DNA of 62,063 bases from CAADGU01 sp964581605 (GCA_964581605.1 CAZOPF010000024.1:1-62063), one strand, 5' to 3'; shown: positions 34,915 to 43,329, counted from the stretch's first letter. Made by a program: numbers and translations. The notes: generated by a model not told the origin, from the letters alone.

Positions 34915-35691
34915 TCATATTCCACTGCTAATGAATTGCCCGCCATCAATCAGAAAGGTGCTGCCGGTGGTGAAACTGGATGCGGCCGAAGCCAGATAAA
35001 GGGCAATGCCTGTTAACTCCTCCGCCTCCGCCATACGCCCTTGCGGAATTGTTTTCATCACCATGCTGTTAATCTGCTCATTGCCCCAAATGGCCTGGCT
35101 AAAGCGGGTCTTGATAAAACCCGGCGCGATAGCATTGACCTGAATGTTCGCGGCCGCCAGTTCCACGGCCAATACTTCGGTGAGCATAATCACGGCCGCT
35201 TTGCTGACACAGTAAATGCCCATGCCTGGCTGTGGTTTTCGCCCGGCAATGGAGGCCATGTTGATAATTTTGCCGCCGCCGCGCCGCTGCATAATGGGCA
35301 CACACGCCTTTGCCACCCGGAAATAGCCCTTCACGTTGACATCTAAAATTTTGTCCCAATGGCTTTCGTCGGCCGTCATCAGGGGGCCAAAGTGCGGGTT
35401 GGTGGCGGCATTGTTAACCAGAATGTCAATGCCACCGAAGGTATCGGCCGCTTGCCGGATGAGGGCGTCTACGGCCGATTGTTCCCCTGTATGCGCCGCG
35501 ATGGCCAACGCCTTGCCGCCCTGGCTGTTGATGAGCGCGGCCACTTCATCTACGCCCGCTTGTTTGCGGCTGGCCAATACCAAACTGGCCCCGGCGGCGG
35601 CATATGCCTCGGCTATCGCCTGCCCAATGCCCCGCGATCCTCCGGTGATCAGGGCGACTTTTCCACTCAGGTCAAATGTTGGCTGGTTCAT
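34915..35691 (-). CDS. Short-chain dehydrogenase/reductase
   Basis: A 258-residue SDR. The nucleotide loop is TGGSRGIGQAIAEAY near residue 17, then NNAATN near 92, catalytic Ser in INMASIAGRKP (~145) and the Y-x3-K pair YCVSKAAV (~160), with IAPGFIKTRF near 190. It ends in SGTFLIDGG-type sequence (TGSTFLIDGGQ), typical of the FabG-like group. Substrate unknown. The ATG at 35691 follows GGAGGAT, a good ribosome site. Confidence 0.9.
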   Translation of the reverse strand: MNQPTFDLSGKVALITGGSRGIGQAIAEAYAAAGASLVLASRKQAGVDEVAALINSQGGKALAIAAHTGEQSAVDALIRQAADTFGGIDILVNNAATNPHFGPLMTADESHWDKILDVNVKGYFRVAKACVPIMQRRGGGKIINMASIAGRKPQPGMGIYCVSKAAVIMLTEVLAVELAAANIQVNAIAPGFIKTRFSQAIWGNEQINSMVMKTIPQGRMAEAEELTGIALYLASAASSFTTGSTFLIDGGQFISSGI

Positions 35692-35704
35692 TTATCCTCC
35701 TCCG

Positions 35705-35746
35705 AAAAAAATGATGAAGGATGAATTATGAAATTTTCATCCTTCG
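35705..35746. repeat. GAAGGATGAATTATGAA inverted repeat
   Basis: GAAGGATGAATTATGAAA faces TTTTCATCCTTC. Related to AATTATGAAGGATGAATTAT at 58318-58345. Confidence 0.6.
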
Positions 35747-35791
35747 TGGTGCGCTGCCGCCTATAAGAACTCCTGCGTACATTGTGGCTGG

Positions 35792-35891
35792 NNNNNNNNN
35801 NNNNNNNNNNNNNNNNNNNNNNNNNNNNNNNNNNNNNNNNNNNNNNNNNNNNNNNNNNNNNNNNNNNNNNNNNNNNNNNNNNNNNNNNNNN
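35792..35891. other. Assembly gap (100 N) in repeat-rich spacer
   Basis: GTGGCTGG lies before and CTGGCAACCAGCCAC after the gap, forming inverted or tandem repeats. Beyond the gap the sequence CAGGAACAAAAATGGTGGCTGG (minus strand, broken here for length) seems part of a further repeat. The break probably has a repeat cause. Confidence 0.9.
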
Positions 35892-35992
35892 CTGGCAACC
35901 AGCCACCATTTTTGTTCCTGAAAATTCAGCAGGATTGTAACCTGCCCTGGCCGGGTGGCAACCATGCACGGCCGTATGATTAACCATAAACA

Positions 35993-36024
35993 AAACGGCC
36001 GTACCCCAACAGGTACGGCCGTTT
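35993..36024. terminator. Terminator built from two ACGGCCGT octamers
   Basis: AAACGGCCGTACC, loop CCAACA, GGTACGGCCGTTT: a perfect 13-bp stem whose arms both contain the octamer. It lies 27 bases beyond the ABC transporter stop at 36051 (minus strand). Confidence 0.75.
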
Positions 36025-36050
36025 CCGATTACCGTTCACCGATTACCGTC

Positions 36051-38063
36051 TCAATCCGCCGGCGCAAAAAAGAGATCCGCCTCTTCCGCCAACTCTTCAT
36101 CCGATTCACCCGCGTCTAGCTGGCGGCGGAACTGGCTCATGTACAGGTCATAGTAGAAGCCTCGGGCTGCCAGTAATTCTTTATGGGTCCCCCGCTCAAT
36201 AATCTCGCCATGATTTAGCACCAACACCTGGTTCGCATTGCGAATGGTACTCAGGCGGTGGGCGATGACAAAACTGGTACGGCCGTGCAGTAGTTCCGCA
36301 AACGCCTTCTGTATCTCTCGCTCCGTGCGGGTATCCACACTGCTCGTCGCCTCATCCAAAATCAGGATGCGTGGGTCGCTCAAAGCGACACGGGCAATGG
36401 AAATCAACTGACGCTGCCCCTGGCTCAGACCCGAACCCCGTTCACCCAACACCGTCTGGTATCCTTCCGGCAGCCGTTGAATAAACTCATGCGCCCGCGC
36501 CAGTTTGGCCGCTTCCACTACTTCTTCATCCGTCGCTTCGGCGCGGGCGTAGCGGATATTGTTCAACACTGTGTCGCTAAACAAAAACGTGTCTTGCAGC
36601 ACAATGCCAATTTGTTGGCGCAGGCTGGCGCGGGTCACATCGCGCACATCGTGGTCGTCAATCAGGATACGGCCGTCTGTCACATCCCAAAAACGAGGCA
36701 GCAAGTTGATAATCGTCGTCTTGCCCGCCCCTGTTGGCCCGACAATAGCAATCGTCTCACCTGGTTGCGCCTGAATGTCCACCCCTTTCAGCACCGGCTC
36801 GCCCGGATTATATTCCGCCCACACCTGTTCAAAACGCACCGCCCCCTGAATGGCCGGGATCTCCACCGCATCCGGCTTATCCTTCAGTTCAGGGTCTTCA
36901 TCCAGCAAGCCAAAGATGCGCTCGCCACCGGCAATCGCGCTCTGGATATTTGTCCACAACAAGGCAATTTGCTGCACTGGCATATTAAACCGCTGCGTGT
37001 ATTGAATGAAGGCAAAAATCAGCCCCAGCGATACGGCCGAACCCATCAATTCACCCCCATTCAAAATGGCAATACCGCCCACACAGGCCACCACCGCCAG
37101 ACTGACATAGCTCAACGCTTCCAGCGTGGGCGCTAAGGCACTGGTATACGCCTGCGCCTTGATGTTGGCGTCCCGGTTGGCCGCATTACTGGTGCGGAAC
37201 TGTTCAATGTTCTCTGCTTCGCGGCTAAACGCCTGCACCTCGCGCACGCCGGAAATGCTTTCCTGCAAATCCGCATTCACCGAGCCAATCTCTTTCCGCG
37301 CCTGCCGGAACGCTTTACGTGCCTGATCAGAAAACCATTTGGTGAAAATGATCATCAACGGCAGTGTAATCAGGCTGATCAGGGCAAAGGGCACGTTGTC
37401 GCGGAACATGATGAACACCGTCCAGACGATGAGCAAGATGCCCTGGGCCACCTGCACCACGCCAAAGCCAATCATCTGCCCAATGGTATCCATGTCATTG
37501 GTCAGGCGGCTCATCACATCACCCGCTTCATGTTTGGTGAAGTAGCCGAGCGTCAGCCGGTGGATGTGGTGGAACACTTCATCGCGCAAATCGCGCAGCA
37601 CCCGGAAACCAGCCCAGCTCATCATGTAAAAGGTGAGGCCGGTCAGGGCAGAGCTGGCTATGAAAAAGACCACCATGACCAGGATAAGTTGGGTAAATCC
37701 GGCCAGGGTTTCATCAAAAGAAGCGGTCGGGTCAACGGTGGTGTAGGTGCAGTTGGAACCGGCGGCCGTATTGCCCGCGAGCTGTTGCATAAACTCGGCA
37801 GCGGCCGGGGGCAGTGTGCTTTCCCCACTGTTGCCGGTCAGGCTAACCCGGCTGACGTATGGGGTGAGGTAACAATCCACTGCCTGCCCGGTGAGGTAGG
37901 GGATGCGCACCTGCATCCACGTGCTGGCTACCATGGCAATCAGCACAATGACGAGGGGCAGCCAATACGGCCGAAAATGCGCCCCAAATCGTTTGAGGGT
38001 GCGGCTGATACTTTGAGGTTTCTGGACTTCCATGCCCAGTAGTTGTGCTTGACGATCTATCAT
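36051..38063 (-). CDS. ABC exporter half-transporter, consensus ATPase
   Basis: A 670-residue half-transporter (six-helix exporter domain plus nucleotide-binding domain). The TM part (residues ~30-370) contains an unusual ~70-residue loop after helix 1 with Ser/Thr/Asn-rich sequence. The ATPase has Walker A VGPTGAGKTTIINLL (~447), signature LSQGQRQLISIARV (~550), Walker B ILILDEATSSVD (~575) and H-loop AHRLST (~608). It is the downstream partner of the transporter at 38153-40066, the pair forming a heterodimer. ATG at 38063 with AGGAAATAGTC. Substrate unknown; multidrug or lipid exporters look like this. Confidence 0.92.
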   Translation of the reverse strand: MIDRQAQLLGMEVQKPQSISRTLKRFGAHFRPYWLPLVIVLIAMVASTWMQVRIPYLTGQAVDCYLTPYVSRVSLTGNSGESTLPPAAAEFMQQLAGNTAAGSNCTYTTVDPTASFDETLAGFTQLILVMVVFFIASSALTGLTFYMMSWAGFRVLRDLRDEVFHHIHRLTLGYFTKHEAGDVMSRLTNDMDTIGQMIGFGVVQVAQGILLIVWTVFIMFRDNVPFALISLITLPLMIIFTKWFSDQARKAFRQARKEIGSVNADLQESISGVREVQAFSREAENIEQFRTSNAANRDANIKAQAYTSALAPTLEALSYVSLAVVACVGGIAILNGGELMGSAVSLGLIFAFIQYTQRFNMPVQQIALLWTNIQSAIAGGERIFGLLDEDPELKDKPDAVEIPAIQGAVRFEQVWAEYNPGEPVLKGVDIQAQPGETIAIVGPTGAGKTTIINLLPRFWDVTDGRILIDDHDVRDVTRASLRQQIGIVLQDTFLFSDTVLNNIRYARAEATDEEVVEAAKLARAHEFIQRLPEGYQTVLGERGSGLSQGQRQLISIARVALSDPRILILDEATSSVDTRTEREIQKAFAELLHGRTSFVIAHRLSTIRNANQVLVLNHGEIIERGTHKELLAARGFYYDLYMSQFRRQLDAGESDEELAEEADLFFAPAD

Positions 38064-38089
38064 GACTATTTCCTAAATGCGTTTTCATC

Positions 38090-38150
38090 AAAGATTTCGC
38101 AGATTACGCAGATAAAAGAGGCAATCTGTGAAATCTGCGTCATCTTTGAT
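38090..38150. repeat. GATTTCGCAGATTACGCAGAT repeat
   Basis: Arrays of GCAGATTAC-like units with inverted AATCTGTGAAATCTGCG. Lies between the two ABC genes. Family members at 13109 and 20012. Confidence 0.75.
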
Positions 38151-38152
38151 AA

Positions 38153-40066
38153 TCAGGCAAGTTCCACATCCTCCGAAAGCTGTGAATGGTAGATCTCGGC
38201 GTAAATGGGGCTGTCTTCCATCAATTCTTCGTGGACGCCGCGGGCGACGATGCGCCCTTTGTCCAGCACGAGTATCTGGTCGGCATTGAGGACGGTGCTG
38301 ATGCGCTGGGCGATCACAAAGCTGGTGCGCCCTTCCATGAGCCGGTCGAGTGCCTTCTGAATCTGGTATTCGGTGTTCAGGTCTACGCTGCTGGTGCTGT
38401 CGTCCAGGATGAGGATGTGCGGGTCCATGAGCAGGGCGCGGGCGATGGCCACACGCTGTTTTTGCCCGCCGCTGAGGGTGGAGCCACGTTCGCCCACCGG
38501 CGTGTCATACCCTTCGGGGAATCCGATGATGAAGTCGTGGGCGGCCGCAGCTTTTGCCGCGGCAATGATTTCATCGTCGGTGGCATTGGGACGGCCGAAG
38601 GCGATGTTGTCCCGGATGCTGCCGCCAAAGAGGGTGGTTTCTTGCAGCACAATGCCAATGCGCTGGCGCAGGCTTTCGATGGTCACGTCGCGGAGGTCGT
38701 GGCCGTCTATGGTGACACGGCCGCTGCTGACATCATAAAAGCGCGGAATCAGGTTGATAATAGTCGTCTTGCCGCTGCCGGTGCCCCCGAGCAGGGCGAT
38801 GGTTTGCCCTGGTTCTGCTTCAAAGCTGATGTCCTGCAAAACCGGCTCGCTGCCTTCAAAGTAGCGGAAGGTGACGTTTTCAAAGGTGATACGGCCGGTA
38901 ACTTCACCCAATTCCACCGCGCCCGGTTTATTTTCCACATCATTCTTCGCGTCCAAAATCTCAAAAATGCGGTCGGCGCTGGCGGCCGCCTGGGCCATCA
39001 GGCTGATGATGAAGCCCAACTGGCCCAAGGGCATGAACAAGTAAACCAGATAAAGGCTGAACTTTTGCCATTCGCCCAACGTCAGGGTCTGGTTCAATAT
39101 CTGACGGCCGCCAAAATACATCACGGCCGCCTGCCCCAAATTCGCCACCAGAAAGATGAACGGGAAGAGAATGGCAAACATGCGCGTAATTTTGATACGC
39201 TGTTCCAGTTCCGAGTCAATGGATTCTTTGAACCGCGCCTGCTCCCGTTTTTCCGCCACCGAGGCCTGCACCACCTTTAGACCGGCTAGATTTTCCTGCA
39301 AAATGGTATTCACACGAGAGAGGCGGCGCTGTGCTTCGCCAAATAACGGCTGCGCCAGCCCGCCAAAAACCATGAAGGAAATAAGCGCAATGGGCAGCAG
39401 CGGCAGCACCACCAGCGTCAGTTTGAAGTTGGTAAAGAAAAGGATGACCAGCGTGCCCACCAGCAAGACGATGGATTGCAGCGCCAGCAGCAGCCCCTGA
39501 CCCAAAAACAGACGCAGCTTTTCAATGTCGTCGGTGGCGCGGATCATCAGTTGGCCGGTGCGGTTGCGGTCGTGGTAGCTAAAGCTGAGGCGCTGGATTT
39601 TGGCGAACAAATCCTGGCGCAGGTCGAAGGCGATGTTTTGTGACAGAACTTGCGAAAGATAGGTTTGGGCAAAGGAGAAAAAGCCGCGGGCGGCGGCAAA
39701 AGCGACAATGATCAGCCCGGCGATGATGATGGCCCGTTCCGCGCTGTTCAGGTCAGTTTGGGCAGTTGCCAGATTGACGCCCAATCGTTCGGCGGCAAAT
39801 GCCTGGATTTCTTGTGGTAATCCCAAAATGGTTTCATTCAGGACGTTGCTGGTGATGGTGTCTATGATTTCCTGCACCAGTTGGGGCACGGCTAATTGGG
39901 CCAGGGTGGCGATGAGCAATGCGCCTACGGCCGTCCACGTAACTTTGGGGTATTGCCAGACGTAGCGGATGGCCCGGCGAAGTGCCTGACCACTCATTTT
40001 AGGCTGTGCCCCATCGGGGCCGCGGCCACGACGGCCAGTGCGGGGTGGGTTTCCTGCTGCTTGCAT
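38153..40066 (-). CDS. ABC exporter half-transporter, degenerate ATPase site
   Basis: A 637-residue half-transporter. Walker A is LGGTGSGKTTIINLI (~435), signature LSGGQKQRVAIARA (~537), Walker B ILILDDSTSSVD (~560) with Asp in place of the catalytic Glu, and the H-loop position reads IAQRIST, with Gln in place of His. These two changes are the hallmarks of the degenerate site in heterodimeric exporters such as TM287/288; the neighbour at 36051 has the consensus residues. The ATG at 40066 follows AAGGAGACC. It is the second gene of the marR-ABC-ABC unit. Confidence 0.92.
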   Translation of the reverse strand: MQAAGNPPRTGRRGRGPDGAQPKMSGQALRRAIRYVWQYPKVTWTAVGALLIATLAQLAVPQLVQEIIDTITSNVLNETILGLPQEIQAFAAERLGVNLATAQTDLNSAERAIIIAGLIIVAFAAARGFFSFAQTYLSQVLSQNIAFDLRQDLFAKIQRLSFSYHDRNRTGQLMIRATDDIEKLRLFLGQGLLLALQSIVLLVGTLVILFFTNFKLTLVVLPLLPIALISFMVFGGLAQPLFGEAQRRLSRVNTILQENLAGLKVVQASVAEKREQARFKESIDSELEQRIKITRMFAILFPFIFLVANLGQAAVMYFGGRQILNQTLTLGEWQKFSLYLVYLFMPLGQLGFIISLMAQAAASADRIFEILDAKNDVENKPGAVELGEVTGRITFENVTFRYFEGSEPVLQDISFEAEPGQTIALLGGTGSGKTTIINLIPRFYDVSSGRVTIDGHDLRDVTIESLRQRIGIVLQETTLFGGSIRDNIAFGRPNATDDEIIAAAKAAAAHDFIIGFPEGYDTPVGERGSTLSGGQKQRVAIARALLMDPHILILDDSTSSVDLNTEYQIQKALDRLMEGRTSFVIAQRISTVLNADQILVLDKGRIVARGVHEELMEDSPIYAEIYHSQLSEDVELA

Positions 40067-40101
40067 AGGGTCTCCTTATGGGACAATTTGGCAAAATTGC
40101 C

Positions 40102-40629
40102 CTACTGTTGTTCGAGTTGTGTTCGGGTGTCTTCGAGATTTTGGCTGAGTTTGGTCAGGATTTCGCTCAGGATTTCCTGGTCGGCGTCGCTGAGGCGGTT
40201 GAAGCAGCCGCCAACGGCGCGGAACTGTTTATGGGCATATTGGCTGACCAGGGTACGGCCGTTACCTGTCAAACAGATATTAAATTTGCGGCGATCCTCA
40301 TCATCCAGTTGCCGTTCAATCAGGCCCTCGGCTTCCAGGCCACGAATGAGCGAACTGATGGTGTTACGGCTGGTGCCACGCCATTTGCTGATCTCGGACG
40401 GGTTGAGCATGGCCCGCCCTTCGATTTGCTCGTGCATGTACAGGCTCATCAACACCAGATATTGCGCTTCGGTCAGGCCGCTTTCGACCAGACTGGCGTC
40501 ACCAATCTGTTGCAGGGCGTGGCTGATACGCCGCCATTGACCCATGAGCAGCACGGCCTGGGGGGTCATGTCTGGCTCAATGGATTGCACAAAGGCTACC
40601 CACCGTTGTTTTTTCTCTTCGTCGTGCAT
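40102..40629 (-). CDS. MarR-family transcriptional regulator
   Basis: About 175 residues from the ATG at 40629 (MHDEEKKQRW). It has the winged-helix of MarR regulators: LTEAQYLVLMSLYMHEQIEG, LNPSEISKWRGTSRNTISSL (recognition helix), RGLEAEGLIERQLDDEDRRK (wing). It is the first gene of a unit with two ABC exporter genes, as expected for a ligand-relieved repressor of its own efflux pump. The direct repeats over its promoter are likely its operator. An upstream frame to 40680 runs into the promoter region and is disregarded. Confidence 0.9.
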   Translation of the reverse strand: MHDEEKKQRWVAFVQSIEPDMTPQAVLLMGQWRRISHALQQIGDASLVESGLTEAQYLVLMSLYMHEQIEGRAMLNPSEISKWRGTSRNTISSLIRGLEAEGLIERQLDDEDRRKFNICLTGNGRTLVSQYAHKQFRAVGGCFNRLSDADQEILSEILTKLSQNLEDTRTQLEQQ

Positions 40630-40645
40630 ATGGTGTTTCCAGGGT

Positions 40646-40668
40646 GGGGCGATTTTCAAAATCGCCCC
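40646..40668. repeat. Hairpin GGGGCGATTTTCAAAATCGCCCC
   Basis: Perfect 11-bp stem with a single-base loop position in the 5' region of the marR message. Similar to hairpins at 33433, 33491 and 21182. Confidence 0.65.
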
Positions 40669-40685
40669 GCAAAATAACAAGCGGA

Positions 40686-40726
40686 ATTATACGAGATGGA
40701 ACTATTTTGTCAAGAACTATTTTGTC
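40686..40726 (-). promoter_or_regulatory. marR-ABC promoter with tandem operator repeats
   Basis: Minus strand TTGACA (40708-40713), 16 bases, TATAAT (40686-40691): a near-perfect sigma-70-type promoter. Two direct copies of GAACTATTTTGTC (plus strand 40699-40711 and 40714-40726, 15-bp period) cover the -35 box and spacer, a good position for MarR repression. Confidence 0.75.
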
Positions 40727-40790
40727 GGCACTCAGTTGACAGGCTACGGCCGTTGGCGGATAATTGCCCCAGTTTAACAAACCAATAAGC

Positions 40791-41092
40791 GATGATGGAG
40801 ACGAGTAAACGGTCAATACCCTGCCAAGCGAGCCTGGGTTGGTGTGAGCTAGGTGCAGACATATCGTTGAAAATCCCTCCGGAGCTTCTGACTGAACTTC
40901 TCGTAATCGGTAATCCGTAAATCGTAACCCGATAATCGAAAAAGTAGGCTCAGACGGATTCGCCCACCGTTAACAGGGCTGCCGCCATTTTTATGTGGCG
41001 GAAAAGAGTGTCTGGCTTTGGCCGGAAATCTGGGTGGTACCGCGGAGAATTGCGCCTTCGTCCCAATGGGGATGAGGGCGTTTTTTTATGTG
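40791..41092 (+). ncRNA. T-box leader RNA
   Basis: The 5' part shows the stem I features: GACGAGTA near the start and AGCGAGCCTGG with TGGTGTGAGCTAGGTG distally. The specifier region reads GTTGAAAATCCCTCCGGAG. The conserved T-box AATCTGGGTGGTACCGCGG is at 41027-41045, followed by the terminator GCGCCTTCGTCCC/GGGGATGAGGGCG and a T7 run (41081-41087). The bulge TGGT would pair with a tRNA discriminator A. Reading the specifier as ATC gives Ile, consistent with that base; AAT (Asn) is another reading but tRNA-Asn carries G73. It lies 70 bases before alaX. Confidence 0.9.
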
Positions 41093-41161
41093 TTTAGGTG
41101 CTTAAGTGTTGGTGTGTTCACGTGAACACTTTAGCACCTGAACACCTGAAGACGTGAGATT

Positions 41162-41872
41162 ATGACCGAATTGCTTTATCAAACCGATGCGTATGTACAG
41201 AGTTTTACGGCCGTTGTCACCGATGTGGTGGATGGTGGTGTGGTGCTGGATCGCACGGCGTTTTATGCGGGTGGCGGTGGGCAGCCGTGTGATTTTGGCG
41301 TGTTGACGGCCGCTTCCCAAACCTGGTCCGTCGCCCATGTCAAAAAGGTGGGCAATCAGGTGGTGCATTTGGTGGAAGGGGAACTACCTGTGGTGGGTAC
41401 GGCCGTCACCGGTCAACTCGATTGGACGCGCCGTTACCAACTGATGCGTACCCACACCGCTATGCACATCCTTTGCGGCGTGGTCTGGCGTGACTATGGG
41501 GCGCAGGTGACGGGCGGCAATATGGACCCATTGCAAGGGCGCATGGATTTTGAATTTGAGACGATGCGGCAGGAGTTGGTGGCGGATATTGAAACGGCCG
41601 TGAACCGGGAAGTGGCCGCCGCCCGCGAGGTGCGTGTGGCCATTCTGCCCCGCGAACAGGCCTTCCAGATTCCCGACCTGATCCGCACCAAAATTAACTT
41701 GCTGCCCGAAGGTATTACCGAGGTGCGCACGGTGGAACTGGTGGGGCTGGATTTGCAGGCTGACGGCGGTACGCACGTCGCCAACACCCGCGAAGTGGGC
41801 CGGATGCGCATTACGGACTACAAGAGCAAAGGCAAGATCAACAAGCGGATTTATGTGGAGTTGGAGGGGTAA
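41162..41872 (+). CDS. Alanyl-tRNA editing protein AlaX-like
   Basis: A 236-residue free-standing editing domain that removes Ser or Gly from mischarged tRNA-Ala. The metal-binding motifs of AlaRS-type editing domains are RTHTAMHIL (H-x3-H) near residue 94 and ADGGTHVANTREVG near residue 200; the latter lacks the usual Cys before GGTH, with Asp in its place. AFYAGGGGQPCDFG near residue 36 is another hallmark. It follows the T-box leader directly. Octamers lie at 41207, 41399 and 41594. A T-box that reads Ile or Asn would be odd for AlaX and may originally belong to ileS. Confidence 0.85.
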   Translation: MTELLYQTDAYVQSFTAVVTDVVDGGVVLDRTAFYAGGGGQPCDFGVLTAASQTWSVAHVKKVGNQVVHLVEGELPVVGTAVTGQLDWTRRYQLMRTHTAMHILCGVVWRDYGAQVTGGNMDPLQGRMDFEFETMRQELVADIETAVNREVAAAREVRVAILPREQAFQIPDLIRTKINLLPEGITEVRTVELVGLDLQADGGTHVANTREVGRMRITDYKSKGKINKRIYVELEG

Positions 41873-41918
41873 TTGAGTAATTGCGTAATTACCCAATTAC
41901 CCAATTACTCAATTACCT
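41873..41918. repeat. AATTACCC array with inverted arms
   Basis: GTAATTGAGTAATTG, two bases, then AATTACCCAATTACCCAATTACTCAATTAC in the opposite sense (given in parts). Directly after the alaX stop. Confidence 0.8.
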
Positions 41919-41924
41919 ACGGAC

Positions 41925-42593
41925 ATGAGATTTATCGTTCACGAACAAGCCTATGAAAAGCCCATCGCCGCCGGGCGGTTGCGGTATGAGCGGGACGGCC
42001 GTGCCACCGGTGCTGTGGAATCATGGCGGCTGACACAGGCGGTGGAAGGGTATGAGATTTTGCGGGTGGATTTGGATGCGCGAGCGGCCGAATCGGGCCA
42101 TTCGTATCTGTATCATCTGGTGCGGCAGGCCGACGGCCGTGCCGAACGCCTCTCTTACCGCTTTTGGGGCGACGATTTGATGATAGAAGGCACGCTATTG
42201 TTGGAGGATACGGTGTTGACCAACACGCGCACGGTGAATGGCACAACATACACCGATGACGTGGATTTACCACCCGGCTACGGGTTCTGGTTTCCCTCCA
42301 GCATCGGGTTGGGGCTGCTGGCGGGGTTTGGCGGCGGCACGGCCGTGACTTTGACATCAGTGAACAGTGAGCAGTTGGCAGTGAGCAGTGAGCGGTCAGC
42401 CGTGTTTGCTTTGCAGGTGGTGGCGGTGGTGGTGATGGGTGAACGGCCGTTGACCATTCGCTGGCTGGAAAATGAGCGGAAGATTTGGCTGGATGAACGT
42501 GGTTGGGTGGTGAGGATGGAGAGAGAGGATGGGTTGACGGCCGTAGAAACCCGCGCCATCTGGTACGGAGACTACAACGGATTAAAGAATTAA
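41925..42593 (+). CDS. Hypothetical protein with in-frame repeat insert
   Basis: About 222 residues, unrecognised; a beta-rich protein with many W/Y/R residues and no signal peptide. Its middle (residues ~145-160) reads SVNSEQLAVSSERSAV, encoded by an in-frame GTGAGCA-type array (42358-42410) that elsewhere is intergenic. The last codons DYNGLKN and the stop lie in another dispersed repeat (42569-42627). Octamers at 41995, 42133, 42339, 42443 and 42537 make it unusually dense. It may be cotranscribed with alaX. Function unknown. Confidence 0.6.
   Translation: MRFIVHEQAYEKPIAAGRLRYERDGRATGAVESWRLTQAVEGYEILRVDLDARAAESGHSYLYHLVRQADGRAERLSYRFWGDDLMIEGTLLLEDTVLTNTRTVNGTTYTDDVDLPPGYGFWFPSSIGLGLLAGFGGGTAVTLTSVNSEQLAVSSERSAVFALQVVAVVVMGERPLTIRWLENERKIWLDERGWVVRMEREDGLTAVETRAIWYGDYNGLKN
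42358..42410. repeat. GTGAGCA array inside a coding region
   Basis: CAGTGAACAGTGAGCAGTTG followed by further AGTGAGC units. Same family as the intergenic arrays at 52854 and 54131 and the insert in ileS at 45648. Confidence 0.8.
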
Positions 42594-42627
42594 AGGGATT
42601 CGTTCCATTCCTAAATCCGTTGTAGTC
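42569..42627. repeat. CTACAACGGATT inverted-repeat element
   Basis: CTACAACGGATT and AAATCCGTTGTAG are the ends; the middle holds AAAGAATTAAAGGGATTC. It resembles the inner part of the MITE-like element at 16614-16743. Confidence 0.6.
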
Positions 42628-42646
42628 ATCTTTGTGGAGGTAAAAC

Positions 42647-42910
42647 ATGAAATGGCAAGATGTGCGTACACAATATCCTGGTTCCTGGCTTCTTATCGAA
42701 GCGATAGAGGCGCATACCACGCCGGAAAAAAGGCGCATTGTGGATCGTCTGGCGGTGATTGATCATTTTGGCGATTTTTTCAAGGCTATGGACACCTACA
42801 AACATCTTCACCGTCAGAAGCCAGAGAGAGAGATGTATGTGATTCATACAGACAATGAAGAAATCCACATCCAGGAGCAGTATTGGGCCGGTATACGGAG
42901 CGGGGTGTGA
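42647..42910 (+). CDS. Small protein coupled to a retropepsin-like gene
   Basis: An 87-residue protein, not named, of a kind often found next to clan AA proteases in cyanobacteria and Chloroflexota as I recall. It begins MKWQDVRTQYPGSWLLIEAI and ends EYWAG-like with IHTDNEEIHIQEQYW. The ATG at 42647 follows GTGGAGGTAAAAC, a strong site. Its TGA overlaps the ATG of the protease gene by one base, so the pair is probably translationally coupled. Function unknown. Confidence 0.75.
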   Translation: MKWQDVRTQYPGSWLLIEAIEAHTTPEKRRIVDRLAVIDHFGDFFKAMDTYKHLHRQKPEREMYVIHTDNEEIHIQEQYWAGIRSGV

Positions 42911-43293
42911 TGAAAATACGAGTGCAAGATAGATTGCCTTTTGTCACTGTAACCATCCGGCAGGCAGACAGGGTGTTGAGCCTGGACAATGTTCTTCTGG
43001 ATACGGGTTCAGCCGGTTGTGTATTTGCCACAGACAAATTGCAGGAAGCCGGTATCTACCCACAGTCAACCGCTCACGTTCGCCGGATTCGCGGCGTGGG
43101 CGGACAGGAGTCGGTTGTGGACACGGCCGTAGATGAAATCAGTGTGGGTGAACTGACATTGCGGGATTTCACCATCGAAGCCGGGGCTATGGATTATGGT
43201 TTTGACATTGCCGGCATCTTGGGTTTTGACTTTTTACAACAGACAGGCGCAGTGATTGATTTATCGGCGATGGAGATACGAGCAAATGGATAG
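42910..43293 (+). CDS. Retropepsin-like aspartic protease
   Basis: About 127 residues, from the ATG at 42910. It is a single-domain clan AA aspartyl protease with LLDTGSAGCVF (catalytic D-T-G) near residue 28 and IAGILGFDFLQ (hydrophobic-Gly motif) near residue 100. Two copies must dimerise to form a site. Between them RIRGVGGQESVVDTAVDEIS is the flap-like region, with an octamer at 43123. Unlike the relative at 3708-4295 it keeps the DTG triad. The one-base overlap with the upstream gene suggests a fixed two-gene unit; target unknown. Confidence 0.8.
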   Translation: MKIRVQDRLPFVTVTIRQADRVLSLDNVLLDTGSAGCVFATDKLQEAGIYPQSTAHVRRIRGVGGQESVVDTAVDEISVGELTLRDFTIEAGAMDYGFDIAGILGFDFLQQTGAVIDLSAMEIRANG

Positions 43294-43329
43294 GTTCACG
43301 GCCGTAACCACCACACACGGCCGTTACCG

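Noticed and set aside
40791..41092. Reading the T-box specifier as Asn (AAT)
   Set aside because: Possible by spacing, but the TGGT bulge needs a discriminator A while tRNA-Asn has G73; kept only as an alternative.
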